Source of the DNA: Acidobacteriota bacterium
GTDB lineage: Bacteria; Acidobacteriota; Terriglobia; Bryobacterales; Bryobacteraceae
Direction: 5' to 3'
Length of the DNA stretch: 64,000 nt
Assembly (NCBI GenBank): GCA_025353165.1
Contig: JANXRE010000070.1
Coordinates: 1-64,000, forward strand
Below, piece after piece: positions 8,180 through 18,739 of this stretch (positions are counted from its first letter, which is position 1; every line of letters starts with the position of its first letter). The position numbers and the translations under genes were made by a program. A model generated the notes under the pieces. It was not told the origin of the DNA. It ran no database searches and was given only the letters and a program-made list of their open reading frames with translations.

Positions 8180-8228
8180 GATAACATTATGCTTTTCCAG
8201 CTTCCCCGGCAGCAAATAAGTGCCTTCG

Positions 8229-9005
8229 ATGAACATTCGCGATAAGGTCGTTTTAATCACCGGCGCGAGCGAAGGCATCGGCGCGGCCTGCGCGGACGAG
8301 TTCCGCGGACGCGGTGCGCGCGTGGTCCTGACCGCGCGATCCGGCGAGCGGATGCAACGCGTGGCGAAAGACGGCGACCTGGTTGTTCCCGCCGACCTTT
8401 ACGAAGCGGAAGATCGCCGCCGGCTGATCGAGACAACCATCGAGCAGCGAGGCTGCATCGATGTACTGGTTAACAGCGCCGGCGCAGGCTTGTATGGCCC
8501 GGCGTGGAACGCGCCCGGGCCGGAGACGCGCGCGCTGTTCGAACTGAATTTCTTTGCGCCGCTGCACCTGGCCCAGCTCGCCGCGCCGCACATGCGCCAA
8601 CGGAGATCCGGCTGCATCGTGAACGTCAGCTCGATCGCCGGCAAGATCACACTGCCCTGGCTCACGTTGTACTCCGCGTCGAAATACGCTGTCTGTTCGT
8701 TGACGGACGGCCTGCGTATGGAACTTTCGCCCTTCGGGATTCACGCCATCGCGGTCTGCCCGGTCTATGTCCATACGAATTTCCAAGCGAACGCGCTCGG
8801 AGCGGGGCACGTTCCGGAGCGGGTGGCGAGCTCGCGGCGCTTCGCGATCACCGCCGAGCACTGCGCCCGCGCGATCGTCCGCGGCGTGGAACGGAACGCG
8901 CGAACCGTGATGGCGCCGCGCGGCGGATGGCTGCTGGTGGCCTGCGCGCGGCTGTTTCCGCGGATTCTCGATTCGGCGCTGTCGCGCATGCAGGAGGCAT
9001 CGTGA
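8229..9005 (+). CDS. Short-chain dehydrogenase/reductase (SDR)
   Basis: A 258-residue classical SDR. The nucleotide-binding TGASEGIG lies at residues 11-18, the NSAG motif near 82, the catalytic serine in VNVSSIAG (about 134-135), and YSASK with Tyr148 and Lys152. It would oxidise or reduce an alcohol/ketone with NAD(P)H. The C-terminal part has a hydrophobic stretch (WLLVACARLFPRIL), seen in membrane-associated SDRs acting on lipids. I chose the ATG at 8229; a GTG three codons upstream is possible. The last codon overlaps the GTG start of shikimate kinase, so both are in one operon. Confidence 0.85.
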   Translation: MNIRDKVVLITGASEGIGAACADEFRGRGARVVLTARSGERMQRVAKDGDLVVPADLYEAEDRRRLIETTIEQRGCIDVLVNSAGAGLYGPAWNAPGPETRALFELNFFAPLHLAQLAAPHMRQRRSGCIVNVSSIAGKITLPWLTLYSASKYAVCSLTDGLRMELSPFGIHAIAVCPVYVHTNFQANALGAGHVPERVASSRRFAITAEHCARAIVRGVERNARTVMAPRGGWLLVACARLFPRILDSALSRMQEAS

Positions 9006-9526
9006 TCCTCAAGCTGAAGCGCACGCCGGGGATCTACCTGGTTGGATTCATGGCGGCCGGCAAGAGCACGCTGGGCCGCATGCTGGCCGACGAACTCGGG
9101 TGGAGTTTCGTCGATATCGATCAGGATATCGAACACATGGAACGCGCCTCGGTCGCGGAGATCTTCGAAACACGCGGAGAAGAAGCGTTCCGGGAGATCG
9201 AGTCGCAAGTGATCGGCGCTTGGGTGCACAGGGTCCAGCGCGGCATGCCCACGGTGATCGCGCTGGGCGGCGGCGCTTTCACGCGGGACCCGAACTACGA
9301 AATGCTCGAGGAGAATGGAATCACAGTCTGGCTGGATTGTCCGCTCGAAGCGGTGGAGCAGCGGGTGGCGGAGTGCTCGGCCCGGCCGCTGGCGCGGGAC
9401 CTGGACCGCATGCGGGCGCTGTACCACGCGCGGCTGCCCGCGTATGCCCGCGCCGATTTCCGCGTCGACGCCTCCGGCGACGCCGAGCACACCATAAAGC
9501 TGCTGCTTGGCTTGCCCATCTATTAG
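9002..9526 (+). CDS. aroK: Shikimate kinase
   Basis: A 174-residue P-loop kinase. Walker A is GFMAAGKS at residues 15-22, the shikimate-binding aspartates are in VDIDQD (about 38-40), ETRGEEAFREIE carries the substrate-binding arginine, and GGGAF at about 89-93 is the shikimate-kinase glycine motif. It phosphorylates shikimate at the 3-OH with ATP in the aromatic amino acid pathway. Start is GTG 9002, overlapping the SDR stop (GTGA). No other aro gene is nearby. AroK/AroL-type length fits. Confidence 0.85.
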   Translation: MILKLKRTPGIYLVGFMAAGKSTLGRMLADELGWSFVDIDQDIEHMERASVAEIFETRGEEAFREIESQVIGAWVHRVQRGMPTVIALGGGAFTRDPNYEMLEENGITVWLDCPLEAVEQRVAECSARPLARDLDRMRALYHARLPAYARADFRVDASGDAEHTIKLLLGLPIY

Positions 9527-9528
9527 CC

Positions 9529-10860
9529 ATGCCCGGAAACTTGCGTCCCGATGCGATCGCGATCTTTCGCGCCGGGCTTACCGCCGCCGATCCGGCGCGC
9601 GCCGTTCTGCGCCATGTGCGACTCCTGCCCACAACCGCTCCCTCACGCGGTGTGCTGGTCGTGGGCCGGCGCAAGTACCCGCTCTCGCGCTACCGCCGGA
9701 TCCTGGTGCTGGGGGCCGGTAAGGCGTCGGCGGCGATGGCGCTCGCGCTGCAGAAAACTCTGGGTTCGCGAATCGCGGACGGCATGATCAACGTGAAGTA
9801 CGGGCACACGGTGGAGCTGCGCCGCGTGGCGTTGAATGAATGCGGGCATCCGCTGCCGGACATGGCGGGCATTTGCGGCGCGGAAGCGATCGCCGAGTTC
9901 GCGCGCGAAGCGGCCTCGGACGATCTCATCCTGTGCGTGCTCTCGGGAGGCGCGTCGGCGCTTCTTCCCGCGCCAGCGCCGCCGATCACATTGGCCGAGA
10001 AGCAGGAAGTCACGCGGCTGATGCTGGCCTGCGGGGCGACGATCCACGAGATGAACACCGTCCGCAAACACATCTCCGCGCTGAAAGGCGGACAACTCGC
10101 GCGGCTCGCCGCTCCGGCTACCGTGGTCTCGCTGATCCTGTCGGACGTCATCGGGGACGACCTGGAAGTAATCGGATCGGGACCGACGGCGCCCGATCCC
10201 TCGACGTTCGCCGAAGCGCTCGCCGTCCTGGACAAGTACGACCTCCGGCGCCAGGTGCACGAGGTAGTACGGACGCGGCTGGAGGCGGGCGCGCGCGGCG
10301 AGATCGAGGAGACTCCGAAGTCCGTGCCAAATGCGTACAACCTGGTGGTCGGAAGCAACCGCCTGGCAGTGAATGCGGCGGCGGCGAAGGCCAAGGAACT
10401 GGGGTACCGGACGATGATCCTGTCAACCACGATCGCGGGCGAGACCCGCGAGGTCGCGCGAGTTCACGCCGCGATCGCCAGGGAGATCGTGGCCTCGGGA
10501 CACCCGTTGAAGGCGCCGGCGTGCGTGCTGAGCGGCGGCGAGACGACGGTGACCGTGCGCGGCAACGGACTGGGCGGTAGAAACCAGGAATTTGCGCTCG
10601 CGGCGGCCTTCGACATCGCCGGCTTGCGGAATGTCGCGATACTCAGCGCGGGCACCGACGGGACGGATGGGCCGACGGACGCGGCCGGGGCCGTCGCCGA
10701 CGGCGGCACGCTCGCGCGCGCAAGGAAAGCGGGCCTCGATGCGTCCCGCTTTCTGGAGAACAACGATTCGTACCGCTTCTTCGCCGCGCTCGGCGGCCTG
10801 ATCCATACCGGCCCGACGAATACGAACGTGATGGATCTGCGGATCGTGCTGGCGGGTTAG
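9529..10860 (+). CDS. Glycerate 2-kinase (MOFRL/GckA-TtuD family)
   Basis: A 443-residue protein of the DUF4147/MOFRL glycerate kinase class. It has LVLGAGKASAAMA near residue 65, CVLSGGASALLPAP near 145, LSDVIGDDLEVIGSGPTAPDP near 205, and a C-terminal GGRNQEFALAAA and LSAGTDGTDGPTDAAG region, the MOFRL hallmark. The family makes 2-phosphoglycerate from D-glycerate and ATP, feeding glyoxylate, tartrate or serine carbon into glycolysis. Start ATG 9529 follows the shikimate kinase stop by 2 nt. The stop overlaps that of convergent rfbD by 4 nt. Confidence 0.88.
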   Translation: MPGNLRPDAIAIFRAGLTAADPARAVLRHVRLLPTTAPSRGVLVVGRRKYPLSRYRRILVLGAGKASAAMALALQKTLGSRIADGMINVKYGHTVELRRVALNECGHPLPDMAGICGAEAIAEFAREAASDDLILCVLSGGASALLPAPAPPITLAEKQEVTRLMLACGATIHEMNTVRKHISALKGGQLARLAAPATVVSLILSDVIGDDLEVIGSGPTAPDPSTFAEALAVLDKYDLRRQVHEVVRTRLEAGARGEIEETPKSVPNAYNLVVGSNRLAVNAAAAKAKELGYRTMILSTTIAGETREVARVHAAIAREIVASGHPLKAPACVLSGGETTVTVRGNGLGGRNQEFALAAAFDIAGLRNVAILSAGTDGTDGPTDAAGAVADGGTLARARKAGLDASRFLENNDSYRFFAALGGLIHTGPTNTNVMDLRIVLAG

Positions 10861-11738
10861 CCCAAACGGCCGGTGGTCTGCAAGTAGTCGCGAATGCACT
10901 CGGCCAGCGGGGGCATGGGCGCGATACCGAACTGCTCGACTTTCGCGTTGGACAGCGCGGAGTACTTGGGCCGGCGCGCGGACGTGCGATACTCCCGCTC
11001 ATTGGTCGCCCGAAGCTCGGGGTGCAGGCCCGCCGCTTCGAAGATCAGGTGCGCATATTCGAACCACGTGATGGGGGCGCCGCCGCCGATATGAAAGAGG
11101 CCCGACGCGCCGCGCTCCAGCAGGTCGATGGTGCGGGAGGCGAGCGCGGGCGCGTAGGTCGGCGAGGCGACGTGATCCTCGACTACGCGGATCGGATTGG
11201 ACGACGCTCCCAGACGAAGCATGACCTCGACGAAGTTCCCGCGGTTGGTCGCTCTCCCCGCGGGTCCGAAGACTCCGCAGGTTCGCACGATCAGCGCATC
11301 CTCGCAATAGGCGCGCGCGTACAATTCGCCTGACAGCTTCGAGACGCCGTAAGCGCTCAACGGGTGCGGCATGTCGGTCTCGACATAGGGACGATCGGTG
11401 ACACCGTCGAAAGCGTAGTCGGTCCCGTAATGGACCAGCTTCGCGTCGGCCTGGCGGCACGCCACCGCGAGGTTCCGGACGGCCAACGCGTTCACGATGA
11501 AGGCCGCCTGCGGTTCCTGCTCGGCAACATCCACCATGTTGTAGGCCGCGGCATTCATCACCGCCGCGGGATCGAAGCCGGCAATTGCCTTCTCCACTGC
11601 CTGCGCGTCGGTGATGTCGACCTCGGCCCGGTCCAGCCCCAGCGCCTGGTATCCGCGCCGGGTGAACTCGCTCATCAGTTCCACGCCGACCTGGCCGCCG
11701 CTGCCGAATACGATCACTTTCTTTTCTGTTCTGCCCAT
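10857..11738 (-). CDS. rfbD: dTDP-4-dehydrorhamnose reductase
   Basis: A 293-residue extended-SDR protein of the RmlD/RfbD family. The nucleotide-binding motif is FGSGGQVG at residues 11-18, VDITD and NAAAYNMVDVAEQ are typical of RmlD, and the catalytic YGVSK is near residue 132. It catalyses the last step of dTDP-L-rhamnose synthesis with NADPH. The rest of the rml set is absent from the window, so this may be a stand-alone copy or a relative acting on another nucleotide sugar. Its start lies 25 nt inside the end of murB, so the genes are translated together. Confidence 0.85.
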   Translation of the reverse strand: MGRTEKKVIVFGSGGQVGVELMSEFTRRGYQALGLDRAEVDITDAQAVEKAIAGFDPAAVMNAAAYNMVDVAEQEPQAAFIVNALAVRNLAVACRQADAKLVHYGTDYAFDGVTDRPYVETDMPHPLSAYGVSKLSGELYARAYCEDALIVRTCGVFGPAGRATNRGNFVEVMLRLGASSNPIRVVEDHVASPTYAPALASRTIDLLERGASGLFHIGGGAPITWFEYAHLIFEAAGLHPELRATNEREYRTSARRPKYSALSNAKVEQFGIAPMPPLAECIRDYLQTTGRLG

Positions 11739-12691
11739 GGAAGTCCTAGGATATCGAAACCGACGTACTGCACCTCTTCCTCCAGGTCGAAGCCGAAGCG
11801 CTCGCGCACGCGCCGCTTCAGACCGTGGATCACTTCGCGCACCTGCCGGGCGGTTCCTTTGCCGCCGTTGTAGATGAGGTTGGCGTGGTAATCGGCGACG
11901 TGGATGTCTCCGTTGTTCATGCCTTTTGCTCCGACCTGTTCCAGAAAGAAGGCGGACGGCACCTTGCCCTCGATGACGACGCGCGGCGGGACCAATTCTT
12001 GAACCGGCGCGGGCAATTCATCGAGCAGCAGGTTCTTGAAGATGGACCCGGCGCATTTCATCGAGGGCGGGTACTTGCGGTCGCGAATCTCGCGGATCTC
12101 GGCGGCGCGGCGGAGCAGATCGGCGGCGTCGCCGGGAACGAGTTCCAAGACTGTGGAGAAGACGATCCAGCCCTTGTTCTTCTTGAAGGCGCTCTCGCGG
12201 TAGCGGAACGCGCACTCCGCGTTCGAGATCGTCCGCACTTGTGCGCCGTCGAAGAAGCGAACCTCGCGCACATAAGAGGAGAGGGAGTTGCCATAGGCTC
12301 CGGCGTTGCCGTAGACGGCCGCGCCGACCGATCCGGGAATGCCCGTCATAGTATGAATCCCGGAGAGGCCGCGATCGATGCTGAAATCGACTAGCGCTTG
12401 CAACTCCGCGCCCGCTTCGGCGTGCACTCGATTGCCTTCGACCCGAATGCCGGCGGCGGTGAAGCGAAGCACCACGCCGGGAAATCCTTCGTCGGCCACA
12501 ATGAGGTTGGTGCCGCCGCCGATGACGACGAACGGCTGGCCCGATTCACGCAAAGCAGTCACCGCCGCCATGAACGAATGCTCGCTCGACGTTTCGACGT
12601 AGAGCCGCGCCGGCCCTCCGATGCCGAAGCGCGTGTATTCGGAGAGGGGCGCTTGTTCACGCAACTGCAAGTGGGATATCTCGCGGAGCAT
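11714..12691 (-). CDS. murB: UDP-N-acetylenolpyruvoylglucosamine reductase
   Basis: A 325-residue MurB. The FAD-binding GGGTNLIVAD lies at about residues 58-67, GNAGAYGNSLSSYV follows, and the YRESAFK loop (Y-R-x-S-x-F-K) and the AGSIFKN segment carry the catalytic serine and neighbouring contacts. It reduces UDP-GlcNAc-enolpyruvate to UDP-MurNAc with NADPH, a committed step of peptidoglycan synthesis in the cytoplasm. It stands outside any dcw-type cluster, sharing an operon with rfbD. Full length, no defects seen. Confidence 0.93.
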   Translation of the reverse strand: MLREISHLQLREQAPLSEYTRFGIGGPARLYVETSSEHSFMAAVTALRESGQPFVVIGGGTNLIVADEGFPGVVLRFTAAGIRVEGNRVHAEAGAELQALVDFSIDRGLSGIHTMTGIPGSVGAAVYGNAGAYGNSLSSYVREVRFFDGAQVRTISNAECAFRYRESAFKKNKGWIVFSTVLELVPGDAADLLRRAAEIREIRDRKYPPSMKCAGSIFKNLLLDELPAPVQELVPPRVVIEGKVPSAFFLEQVGAKGMNNGDIHVADYHANLIYNGGKGTARQVREVIHGLKRRVRERFGFDLEEEVQYVGFDILGLPWAEQKRK

Positions 12692-12713
12692 TCAATTGCG
12701 ATTATAGAAGACG

Positions 12714-13484
12714 ATGCCCGGAAACATAGGATTTGCAGGATTCCCAGAAGAAGCGTTGCGCTTCTTCCGCAGCCTCGAACGCAACAACCGCCGCGAGTGG
12801 TTCCAACCGCGCAAACCAATCTTCGACGAGAAGGTGCGGGCGTCGATGATCGAGCTGGTCGAGGCGGTGAATCTGGGCCTGGCGCGCTTCGCTCCGGAAT
12901 ATGTCACCGGACCGGAGCAGGCCATCTACCGCATCTACCGCGACACGCGGTTCAGCTCGGACAAGACGCCTTACAAGACGCACCTCGCGGCGAGCTTATG
13001 GCGGCGCGGTTTCCAGAAGCATTCCTGCGCGGGGTTCTACTTCAGCGTCTCCCATAAAGAAGTGGAGATCGCGGGCGGCGTGTACATGCCCGGGCCCGAA
13101 CAACTGCTCGAGATCCGGCGGCATCTCGCGGAGCATCACGCACAGTTCCAGAAGCTGGCAGCCAACCGGAAACTGGTGGCGCTGATGGAGCCGCTGAAAG
13201 GCGATTCGCTTTCGCGGACGCCGAAGGGTTTCGCCTCGGGCCACCCGGCGGACGATCTGCTGCGCCGGAAGCAATGGCTGTACTACACGGCGCTCGATCC
13301 GGCCCTGGCGACCACGCCGGAACTGTACGGGGAGTTGATGACGAGACTGCGCGCCATGCAGCCGGTTCTGGATTTCCTCAACCAGCCGCTGACGAGAAGA
13401 CGAAACGGCCCCCTCGGGGAGGAGGCCGTTCTAGGGAAAGGGGTTCCACGCGGCGATTTGGGGAAAAACCGCGCGGGCCCTTAG
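12714..13484 (+). CDS. DUF2461 (TIGR02453) family protein
   Basis: A 256-residue DUF2461 protein. Family landmarks are FPEEALRFFRSLERNNRREWF near the start, then IYRIYRDTRFSSDKTPYKTH, and GGVYMPGPEQLLEIR. The function of the family is unknown. It starts at an ATG 22 bp from the divergent murB start. Relatives end soon after the LDFLNQPL region; here the frame continues about 28 codons through a hairpin (13404-13430), so the original stop was probably lost and the tail is likely non-native. Confidence 0.8.
   Translation: MPGNIGFAGFPEEALRFFRSLERNNRREWFQPRKPIFDEKVRASMIELVEAVNLGLARFAPEYVTGPEQAIYRIYRDTRFSSDKTPYKTHLAASLWRRGFQKHSCAGFYFSVSHKEVEIAGGVYMPGPEQLLEIRRHLAEHHAQFQKLAANRKLVALMEPLKGDSLSRTPKGFASGHPADDLLRRKQWLYYTALDPALATTPELYGELMTRLRAMQPVLDFLNQPLTRRRNGPLGEEAVLGKGVPRGDLGKNRAGP
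13404..13430 (+). terminator. Hairpin at the 3' end of the DUF2461 gene, possible terminator
   Basis: AACGGCC (13404-13410) pairs with GGCCGTT (13424-13430), with a smaller CCC/GGG stem inside. No clear T-run follows on either strand, so it is not a textbook intrinsic terminator. Its place at the expected natural end of the gene, inside the extended frame, suggests a former 3' untranslated region. Confidence 0.35.
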
Positions 13485-13543
13485 CTGCTACTGATTAGAC
13501 AGACGAGAGACGAATTGGTTAGGTTCCGTGGCACAATAGAATT

Positions 13544-14158
13544 GTGCGTAAGCCTCTTGCTTGCATGGCCACACTTGCATTCGCGCTGATTGGGGCCGGC
13601 TGCTCGGAAGCCCCTCCGCCGCAGAAGAAAGCTCCCAAGAACCTGGAACCGCTGACCGGACGCCAAGCGTTTCAGCAAATGTATCCGTCGGCGCGCGCGT
13701 GGATGCCGGACGCCCAGCCGATGGAAATCAAGAGCATTCCGCTAGAGAGCGTGAAGGCGGCGCCGGGCAAATCCGGCGCGTGGCAAGTCACCTTTGTTTC
13801 CGCGGGGCGCCGACGGGCCAAGATCTTCACCTGGTCGGCGATCGAGGCGGAAGGCAATCTGCACCAAGGCGTGTTCTCGGGACCGGACGAGAGCTGGGCG
13901 GGGCCGCGAGGCCAGGAGCGGCCGTTCCTCGTGCAGGCGATCAAGACAGACTCCGACGCGGCATTTGAAACCGCCAGGAAGAAGAGCGCCGAATACGTCA
14001 AGAAGTACCCCGACAAGCCGCTCGTGTTCATCGCCGAGTATACGAACCGGTTCCCGAATGCCGTGTGGCGCGTAGTGTGGGGAGAATCGGTGAACAGCAG
14101 CGACTATTCAGTGTTCGTGGACGCGAGCACCGGGGAGTATCTGGAGAAAGTCCACTAG
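13544..14158 (+). CDS. Predicted lipoprotein of unknown function
   Basis: A 204-residue protein starting with GTG. The N-terminus MRKPLACMATLAFALIGAGC has a lipobox (IGAGC) with Cys20 as the lipidation site, followed by a Pro-rich linker. The mature domain contains VTFVSAGRRRAKIFTWS, an AEYVKKYPDKP segment and a C-terminal WRVVWGESVNSSDYSVFVDASTG, which looks like a compact beta-rich fold with a PepSY-like ending. I do not recognise the family. It is monocistronic, and its stop overlaps that of hspR by 4 nt. Surface or periplasmic anchoring is inferred. Confidence 0.7.
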   Translation: MRKPLACMATLAFALIGAGCSEAPPPQKKAPKNLEPLTGRQAFQQMYPSARAWMPDAQPMEIKSIPLESVKAAPGKSGAWQVTFVSAGRRRAKIFTWSAIEAEGNLHQGVFSGPDESWAGPRGQERPFLVQAIKTDSDAAFETARKKSAEYVKKYPDKPLVFIAEYTNRFPNAVWRVVWGESVNSSDYSVFVDASTGEYLEKVH

Positions 14159-14553
14159 CGCTTTTCGCGGTTGCGCACTACCGGTTTCAATTGAATGACG
14201 GGGATCAGCGAGCGCTGGTCCCGCGGATCCTCCGGGATGACGCGGCGCGTCAGTTCGCTGTTCAACTGCGAGACGAACTCCTCGATCTGGCGCTGCATAG
14301 CCGACATCTTCTCGCGCATGTTGAGAATGATGTCGACCCCCGATAAGTTCACCCCCAGGTCGCGAGTGAGATGCAGGATCACGTCCAGGCGCTGCAAATC
14401 CTCGTCCGTATATAGCCGCGTGTTCCCTTCGCTGCGGGACGGCCGGAGCAGTCCCTCCCGCTCGTAAAGGCGCAGCGTCTGCGGGTGGATCTGGTATTGC
14501 TCCGCGACCGCCGAGATCATGTAGGCGGCGCGCCCTTTCTTCTTGGTGGCCAT
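14155..14553 (-). CDS. hspR: HspR, MerR-family heat-shock repressor
   Basis: A 132-residue MerR-type regulator. The winged-helix part runs from YMISAVAEQYQIHPQTLRLYEREGLL to RPSRSEGNTRLYTDEDLQRL, and a coiled-coil follows from about residue 68 (GVDIILNMREKMSAMQRQIEEF). HspR represses dnaK operons by binding HAIR inverted repeats with DnaK as co-repressor, so free DnaK signals an absence of stress. Position last in dnaK-dnaJ-hspR is the classic autoregulated arrangement. It lies 4 nt after dnaJ. Confidence 0.9.
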   Translation of the reverse strand: MATKKKGRAAYMISAVAEQYQIHPQTLRLYEREGLLRPSRSEGNTRLYTDEDLQRLDVILHLTRDLGVNLSGVDIILNMREKMSAMQRQIEEFVSQLNSELTRRVIPEDPRDQRSLIPVIQLKPVVRNREKR

Positions 14554-14557
14554 GGCG

Positions 14558-15715
14558 CTATACCTTCGACCAGATTTCGGCGCGCGGATCCTCGCCGTGA
14601 ATCTTGGCCAACTCGCGCAACAACTCGCGGGTCTTCTCGTCGTTGGTGGGAGGCGTCTGCACCATCACCTCGACGATCTGGTCCCCGCGCCGGTCCTTGC
14701 GCGCGTTGAAGACGCCCTTATCCCGCATGCGAAACTTCTGGCCGCTCTGGGTACCCTGGGGGATTTTCAGCATTGCGCGGCCGTCGATGGTCGGGACCTC
14801 GATCTTGGTCCCCAATCCGGCCTCGTCGACGCGAACCGGCAGAGCGATCTCGATGTCGTCGCCGTTGCGGCGGAAGAACGGATGATCTTCGACGCGAACG
14901 GTGATGTAGAGGTCGCCGGCTGCCGCGCCGAAACTGCCGGCATTGCCTTTCCCCCCGACTCTCAGGCGCGACCCGGTCTGCGCGCCCGGGGGAATGCGGA
15001 TTTCCACCGACTCCGTTCGCGGAATGCGGCCGTCGCCCTGGCACGCCGCGCACACGTTGCGGAGACGTCCCGATCCACCGCAGCGGTTGCAGGTCAGATT
15101 GAAGCGCATGGCTCCCGCCATCTGCGACACGTTGCCGGTACCGCCGCATTCCGGGCACGTGGTGGAAGCGCCGCCGGCGTTCCCCGCGCCGCCGCAAGAA
15201 GCGCAGACTTCCTGGCGAATGATATTGACCGGCACCTGCGTACCCTTGATGGCCTGCCAGAAGTCGATTTCGAGCGCGTACTCCAGGTCGCTGCCGCGCT
15301 CGGGGGTGGGCTGCGGTTTCTTACCGCTTCCGCCGAACCAGTTGTTGAAAATATCGCGGAACCCGCCGGGCGCGCCGGTTTCGGACGCGCCGGCGCCGCG
15401 GCCGGCCTGGTGGACGAAATCGCTGAAATCGAAGCCCTCGAAACCGTGGCTCGACCCCGGCGGCGGAGTCCCTCCCGGAAAGCCGTTTTCCGAATAAAAG
15501 CCGACCTGGTCGTACATCTGCTTCTTCTTCGGATCGTTCAGGATGTCGTAGGCCTCCTGAATCTGCTTAAACTTCTCCTCGGCGGTTTTGTCGCCAGGAT
15601 TCAGGTCGGGATGATGCTTGCGCGCAAGTTTCCTGTACGCCTTGCGGACATCGTCGGGGGAGGCCTTGCGGTCTACCCCCAACGCTTCGTAGTGGTCTTG
15701 CGGCTTGGCGGGCAC
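14558..15715 (-). CDS. dnaJ: Chaperone DnaJ
   Basis: A 385-residue type I J-protein. The J domain (about 7-70) has HPD at residues 35-37. A Gly/Phe-rich linker runs from about 80 to 130. Four zinc-binding motifs follow: CASC 171-174, CPEC 187-190, CNRC 209-212 and CAAC 222-225. Then come the two beta-barrel substrate domains. It delivers unfolded proteins to DnaK and stimulates its ATPase. It lies 6 nt after dnaK and no grpE is in the operon. Confidence 0.95.
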   Translation of the reverse strand: MPAKPQDHYEALGVDRKASPDDVRKAYRKLARKHHPDLNPGDKTAEEKFKQIQEAYDILNDPKKKQMYDQVGFYSENGFPGGTPPPGSSHGFEGFDFSDFVHQAGRGAGASETGAPGGFRDIFNNWFGGSGKKPQPTPERGSDLEYALEIDFWQAIKGTQVPVNIIRQEVCASCGGAGNAGGASTTCPECGGTGNVSQMAGAMRFNLTCNRCGGSGRLRNVCAACQGDGRIPRTESVEIRIPPGAQTGSRLRVGGKGNAGSFGAAAGDLYITVRVEDHPFFRRNGDDIEIALPVRVDEAGLGTKIEVPTIDGRAMLKIPQGTQSGQKFRMRDKGVFNARKDRRGDQIVEVMVQTPPTNDEKTRELLRELAKIHGEDPRAEIWSKV

Positions 15716-15721
15716 GGGTGT

Positions 15722-17643
<1,922 letters not shown>

Positions 17644-17647
<4 letters not shown>

Positions 17648-18195
17648 GAACTTTTGAATCCTCCATTTTGCGAAACGAAGCCAAATGTGTCAGCCAGGTT
17701 GGCAAAGACCGCTCCCTTACGGTCGCGGCTCTGTCGATTTAGCCTGCTCCCATTATCAGATCTTAGTCCGTTGTTGTCAAGCACTAATGCTGGTGATTGT
17801 GGTAGGTCTTGCTTCTTGGGCTCGACTTGAGGTGCCGGATCGGTGGCTGGGACGGCGCGGGGCAGGTCGCGGCGGAGTGCCTTGAGGGCGTCGAGGGCTC
17901 GATAATATGACCGCTGGGCCATCGCGAGGTGACGGAGGTGGGTGCGGAAGCGGCTCTCGTTTTCCTCGAACTGGGCCTGGGCGATGCCGGCGGGGCCGGA
18001 GGCGTAGTGGCTACCGGCGTAGAACCAGAACTCGCGGTCGACGCGGCGGGCGGCTTTGAGGTCCCAGACGGCGTCGACGAATTCCTCGACGAGGACTCGT
18101 TCGTGGGCGTTGCGGGGTTGGTGGGCTTCCAGCAGTTCGGCCCGCAAGGTATCGTATTCGGTCTCCAGTGAGACCTGGATGGTTTCAGTTTCCAT
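17644..18195 (-). CDS. Hypothetical protein, probably a truncated remnant running into the dnaK promoter
   Basis: A 183-residue frame whose stop overlaps the dnaK ATG. The first half ([20 protein letters not shown], then [16 protein letters not shown]) resembles the middle of a large acidobacterial and planctomycete family that usually opens with an N-terminal NA-[KR]-HG-L motif; that opening is missing here. The last 50 or so residues coincide with the dnaK promoter and with a dispersed palindromic repeat (17708-17731), so they are unlikely to be native. It may be a decayed gene whose debris became the dnaK leader. Function unknown. Confidence 0.45.
17708..17731 (+). repeat. Dispersed ACCG...CGGT palindromic repeat, copy A
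   Basis: ACCGCTCCCTTACGGT followed by CGCGGCTC. The outer ACCG/CGGT can form a hairpin. A second copy with one extra base is at 31988-32012. Here it sits in the dnaK leader, inside the upstream ORF. Confidence 0.7.
17752..17780 (-). promoter_or_regulatory. Probable dnaK promoter with degenerate HAIR-like operator
   Basis: On the minus strand TTGACA (17775-17780) and GATAAT (17752-17757) are separated by exactly 17 nt, a near-consensus sigma-70 promoter about 105 nt upstream of the dnaK ATG. The -35 overlaps CTTGACA-N7-ACTAAGA, which resembles a degenerate HspR HAIR element (consensus CTTGAGT-N7-ACTCAAG): five of seven positions match in the left half, about four in the right. HspR is encoded in the same operon, so autoregulation here is a reasonable inference. 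The whole site lies within the C-terminal codons of the upstream ORF. Confidence 0.6.
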
Positions 18196-18349
18196 GACGA
18201 ATGGGTCTCCCCATTCCCTTCATATCACATGGGCGCGGGGAATCCGGGTTTGGGCGGAGTGGAGTTCGTTTGGGTTCAGTTAGTTGGGGGGAAATGGAGT
18301 GGTGTGAACGGGGTTTGGCGGGCGGGGCGTTTCGGGGAAAACGACCCCA
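18196..18349. other. Short gap upstream of the 183-residue ORF
   Basis: A G-rich stretch with no recognisable gene or repeat. On the minus strand GGGAATGGGGAG precedes the start at 18195 and may be its ribosome site. No remnant of the family's expected N-terminus could be found here. Confidence 0.4.
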
Positions 18350-18627
18350 ATGAGCCGGAAGATCATTGATATGGGCGTCGTCGTCGTGCTGGGCTTGCTC
18401 CAGTGCTTCGCGGCTCTGGTCCTGGCGGTGACGCTCTATGCAATCACGCCCGAGCAGGATCCCGATGCTGGCCCGGGGCTGCCGGGTCGGCGAGGGCGCT
18501 GGGGGCGTACCTGCTGGGGAGCGACGTCGCCGTCCCCGCACCCTTCTTCGCCGCGGGCAGCACGCTTTTCTGCTGGCTACTCCTGAAGCACAAAAGAAAA
18601 GGCTTGACATGTGACGTGGTGCTATAG
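18350..18627 (+). pseudogene. Frameshifted small two-helix membrane protein
   Basis: An ATG at 18350 opens MSRKIIDMGVVVVLGLLQCF and AALVLAVTLYAIT, a clear membrane helix, then loses sense after about residue 40. In another frame the sequence resumes with ALGAYLLGSDVAVPAPFFAA, GSTLFCWLLLKHKRKG, a second helix with a basic end, up to a stop at 18625-18627. A single -1 type shift in the GC-rich stretch near 18466-18490 would join the two. A protein of about 90 residues is the likely original. Its end overlaps the -35 element of the next promoter. Function unknown. Confidence 0.5.
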
Positions 18628-18638
18628 TTAAGTATAGC
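18604..18638 (+). promoter_or_regulatory. Candidate promoter with GCTATA-N6-TATAGC operator dyad
   Basis: TTGACA at 18604-18609 is followed by a perfect 6-bp inverted repeat GCTATA (18621-18626) / TATAGC (18633-18638). The dyad covers the region expected for the -10 (TTAAGT with an 18-nt spacer, or TATAGT with a short spacer). It is about 100 nt upstream of the secreted-protein gene at 18740 and ahead of a YtrA-type GntR regulator, a family that binds such AT-rich dyads. Regulation by that GntR protein is inference. Confidence 0.45.
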
Positions 18639-18739
18639 AGTAGACCGTGCGGTGGTTGATTGGAGCTGAGTCGCTCGCAACTGAGTTACCCCGGCGAATC
18701 AGCCCGGCCCGGAACAAAAGAAGTTTAAGGAGAATGACC

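Noticed and set aside
18185-18610. A 141-codon minus-strand frame rich in Arg and Pro
   Set aside because: No domain, and it is antisense to the more convincing two-helix membrane sequence at 18350-18627.
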